Assembly (NCBI RefSeq): GCF_000764205.1
Contig: NZ_JQDZ01000053.1
Location: 22,037-86,036 of the forward strand
From: Thalassotalea sp. ND16A
Lineage (GTDB): Bacteria; Pseudomonadota; Gammaproteobacteria; Enterobacterales; Alteromonadaceae
Length of the DNA stretch: 64,000 nucleotides
Direction: 5' to 3'
The position numbers and the translations under genes were made by a program. The notes beneath the pieces were generated by a model. It worked only from the letters and a program-made list of their open reading frames with translations. It was not told the DNA's origin and ran no database searches. Of the stretch, positions 63,894 to 64,000 are shown piece after piece (the stretch's first letter is position 1; the number at the start of each line of letters is the position of its first letter).

Positions 63894-63913
63894 AAACCTG
63901 ATCATCAGGCTTT
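63894..63913. terminator. Weak hairpin downstream of lipA
   Basis: CCTGAT/ATCAGG with a one-base loop, flanked by A and T runs. Terminator function for lipA or a gene beyond the right edge is possible. The rest of 63747-64000 shows nothing recognisable. Confidence 0.3.
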
Positions 63914-64000
63914 AGGTTATTTCTGCATTCAACGATACTGGTTGCATTTGCTAAGTAGCAAGCGCAGAGCCGTTATCTCCAGCAGCGTAGATTTCGGCTG

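Noticed and set aside
63860..64000. Possible minus-strand partial gene at the right edge
   Set aside because: Only about 24 open codons with no recognisable motif.

Overview
The window looks like the chromosome of a marine gammaproteobacterium, most probably a member of the Colwelliaceae (Thalassotalea/Colwellia type). The evidence is an E. coli-like block ybeL / leuS-lptE-holA-nadD-rsfS-rlmH-mrdA-mrdB-rlpA-dacA-dat-ybeD-lipB-lipA, a 13-gene nuo operon with fused nuoCD, and a cysD-cysN-SLC13-cysC sulfate assimilation cluster. The family-level assignment is inference. No rRNA, tRNA, CRISPR array, transposase or integrase was seen.

Layout. 1-11.6 kb (minus strand): a five-gene surface locus. 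It holds a secreted 1070-residue DUF11-type protein, three smaller secreted DUF11-like proteins and an outer-membrane giant (over 1690 residues, running off the left edge) with DUF11, SdrD-B-like, OmpA-like and beta-barrel regions. 12.4-14.4 kb: an M13 (PepO) lipoprotein peptidase. 15.1-21.1 kb: sulfate activation (cysC, SLC13 permease, cysN, cysD) plus a four-helix-bundle (S23-type) gene. 21.4-26.3 kb: deaD, a beta-propeller protein and a repetitive GSGD lipoprotein. 26.8-42.8 kb: nuoN to nuoA, preceded by a parDE toxin-antitoxin pair. 43.9-46.4 kb: a 57-residue membrane protein and a Lon-like protease. 47.2-63.7 kb: the envelope, lipoate and leuS block.

The most striking feature is a family of intergenic elements filling most larger gaps between 14.6 and 60.6 kb (fourteen islands). 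Each carries arrays of 7-bp units, GGTACAA/GGTACGA/GGTACAG or GCTACGG/GCTACGA, and in two islands GAACTGG. The arrays run in fixed register into a junction close to GCAGCATGTTTGA, and the inverted version closes the other end. In one island a 51-nt core is separated by exactly 5, 8 and 2 heptamers. One element encloses the four-helix-bundle gene. I regard these heptamer-ended elements as the best candidate for an undescribed system. Two further families of dispersed inverted repeats are present (around 12.0 and 26.6 kb, and upstream of lipB).

Functionally the window joins central housekeeping (complex I, sulfate assimilation, peptidoglycan elongation, lipoylation) to an accessory surface-protein locus. 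The heptamer elements sit inside otherwise co-directional operons (cysD/cysN, nuoI/nuoJ, holA/nadD, mrdA/mrdB, dacA/dat) and probably affect transcript structure there.
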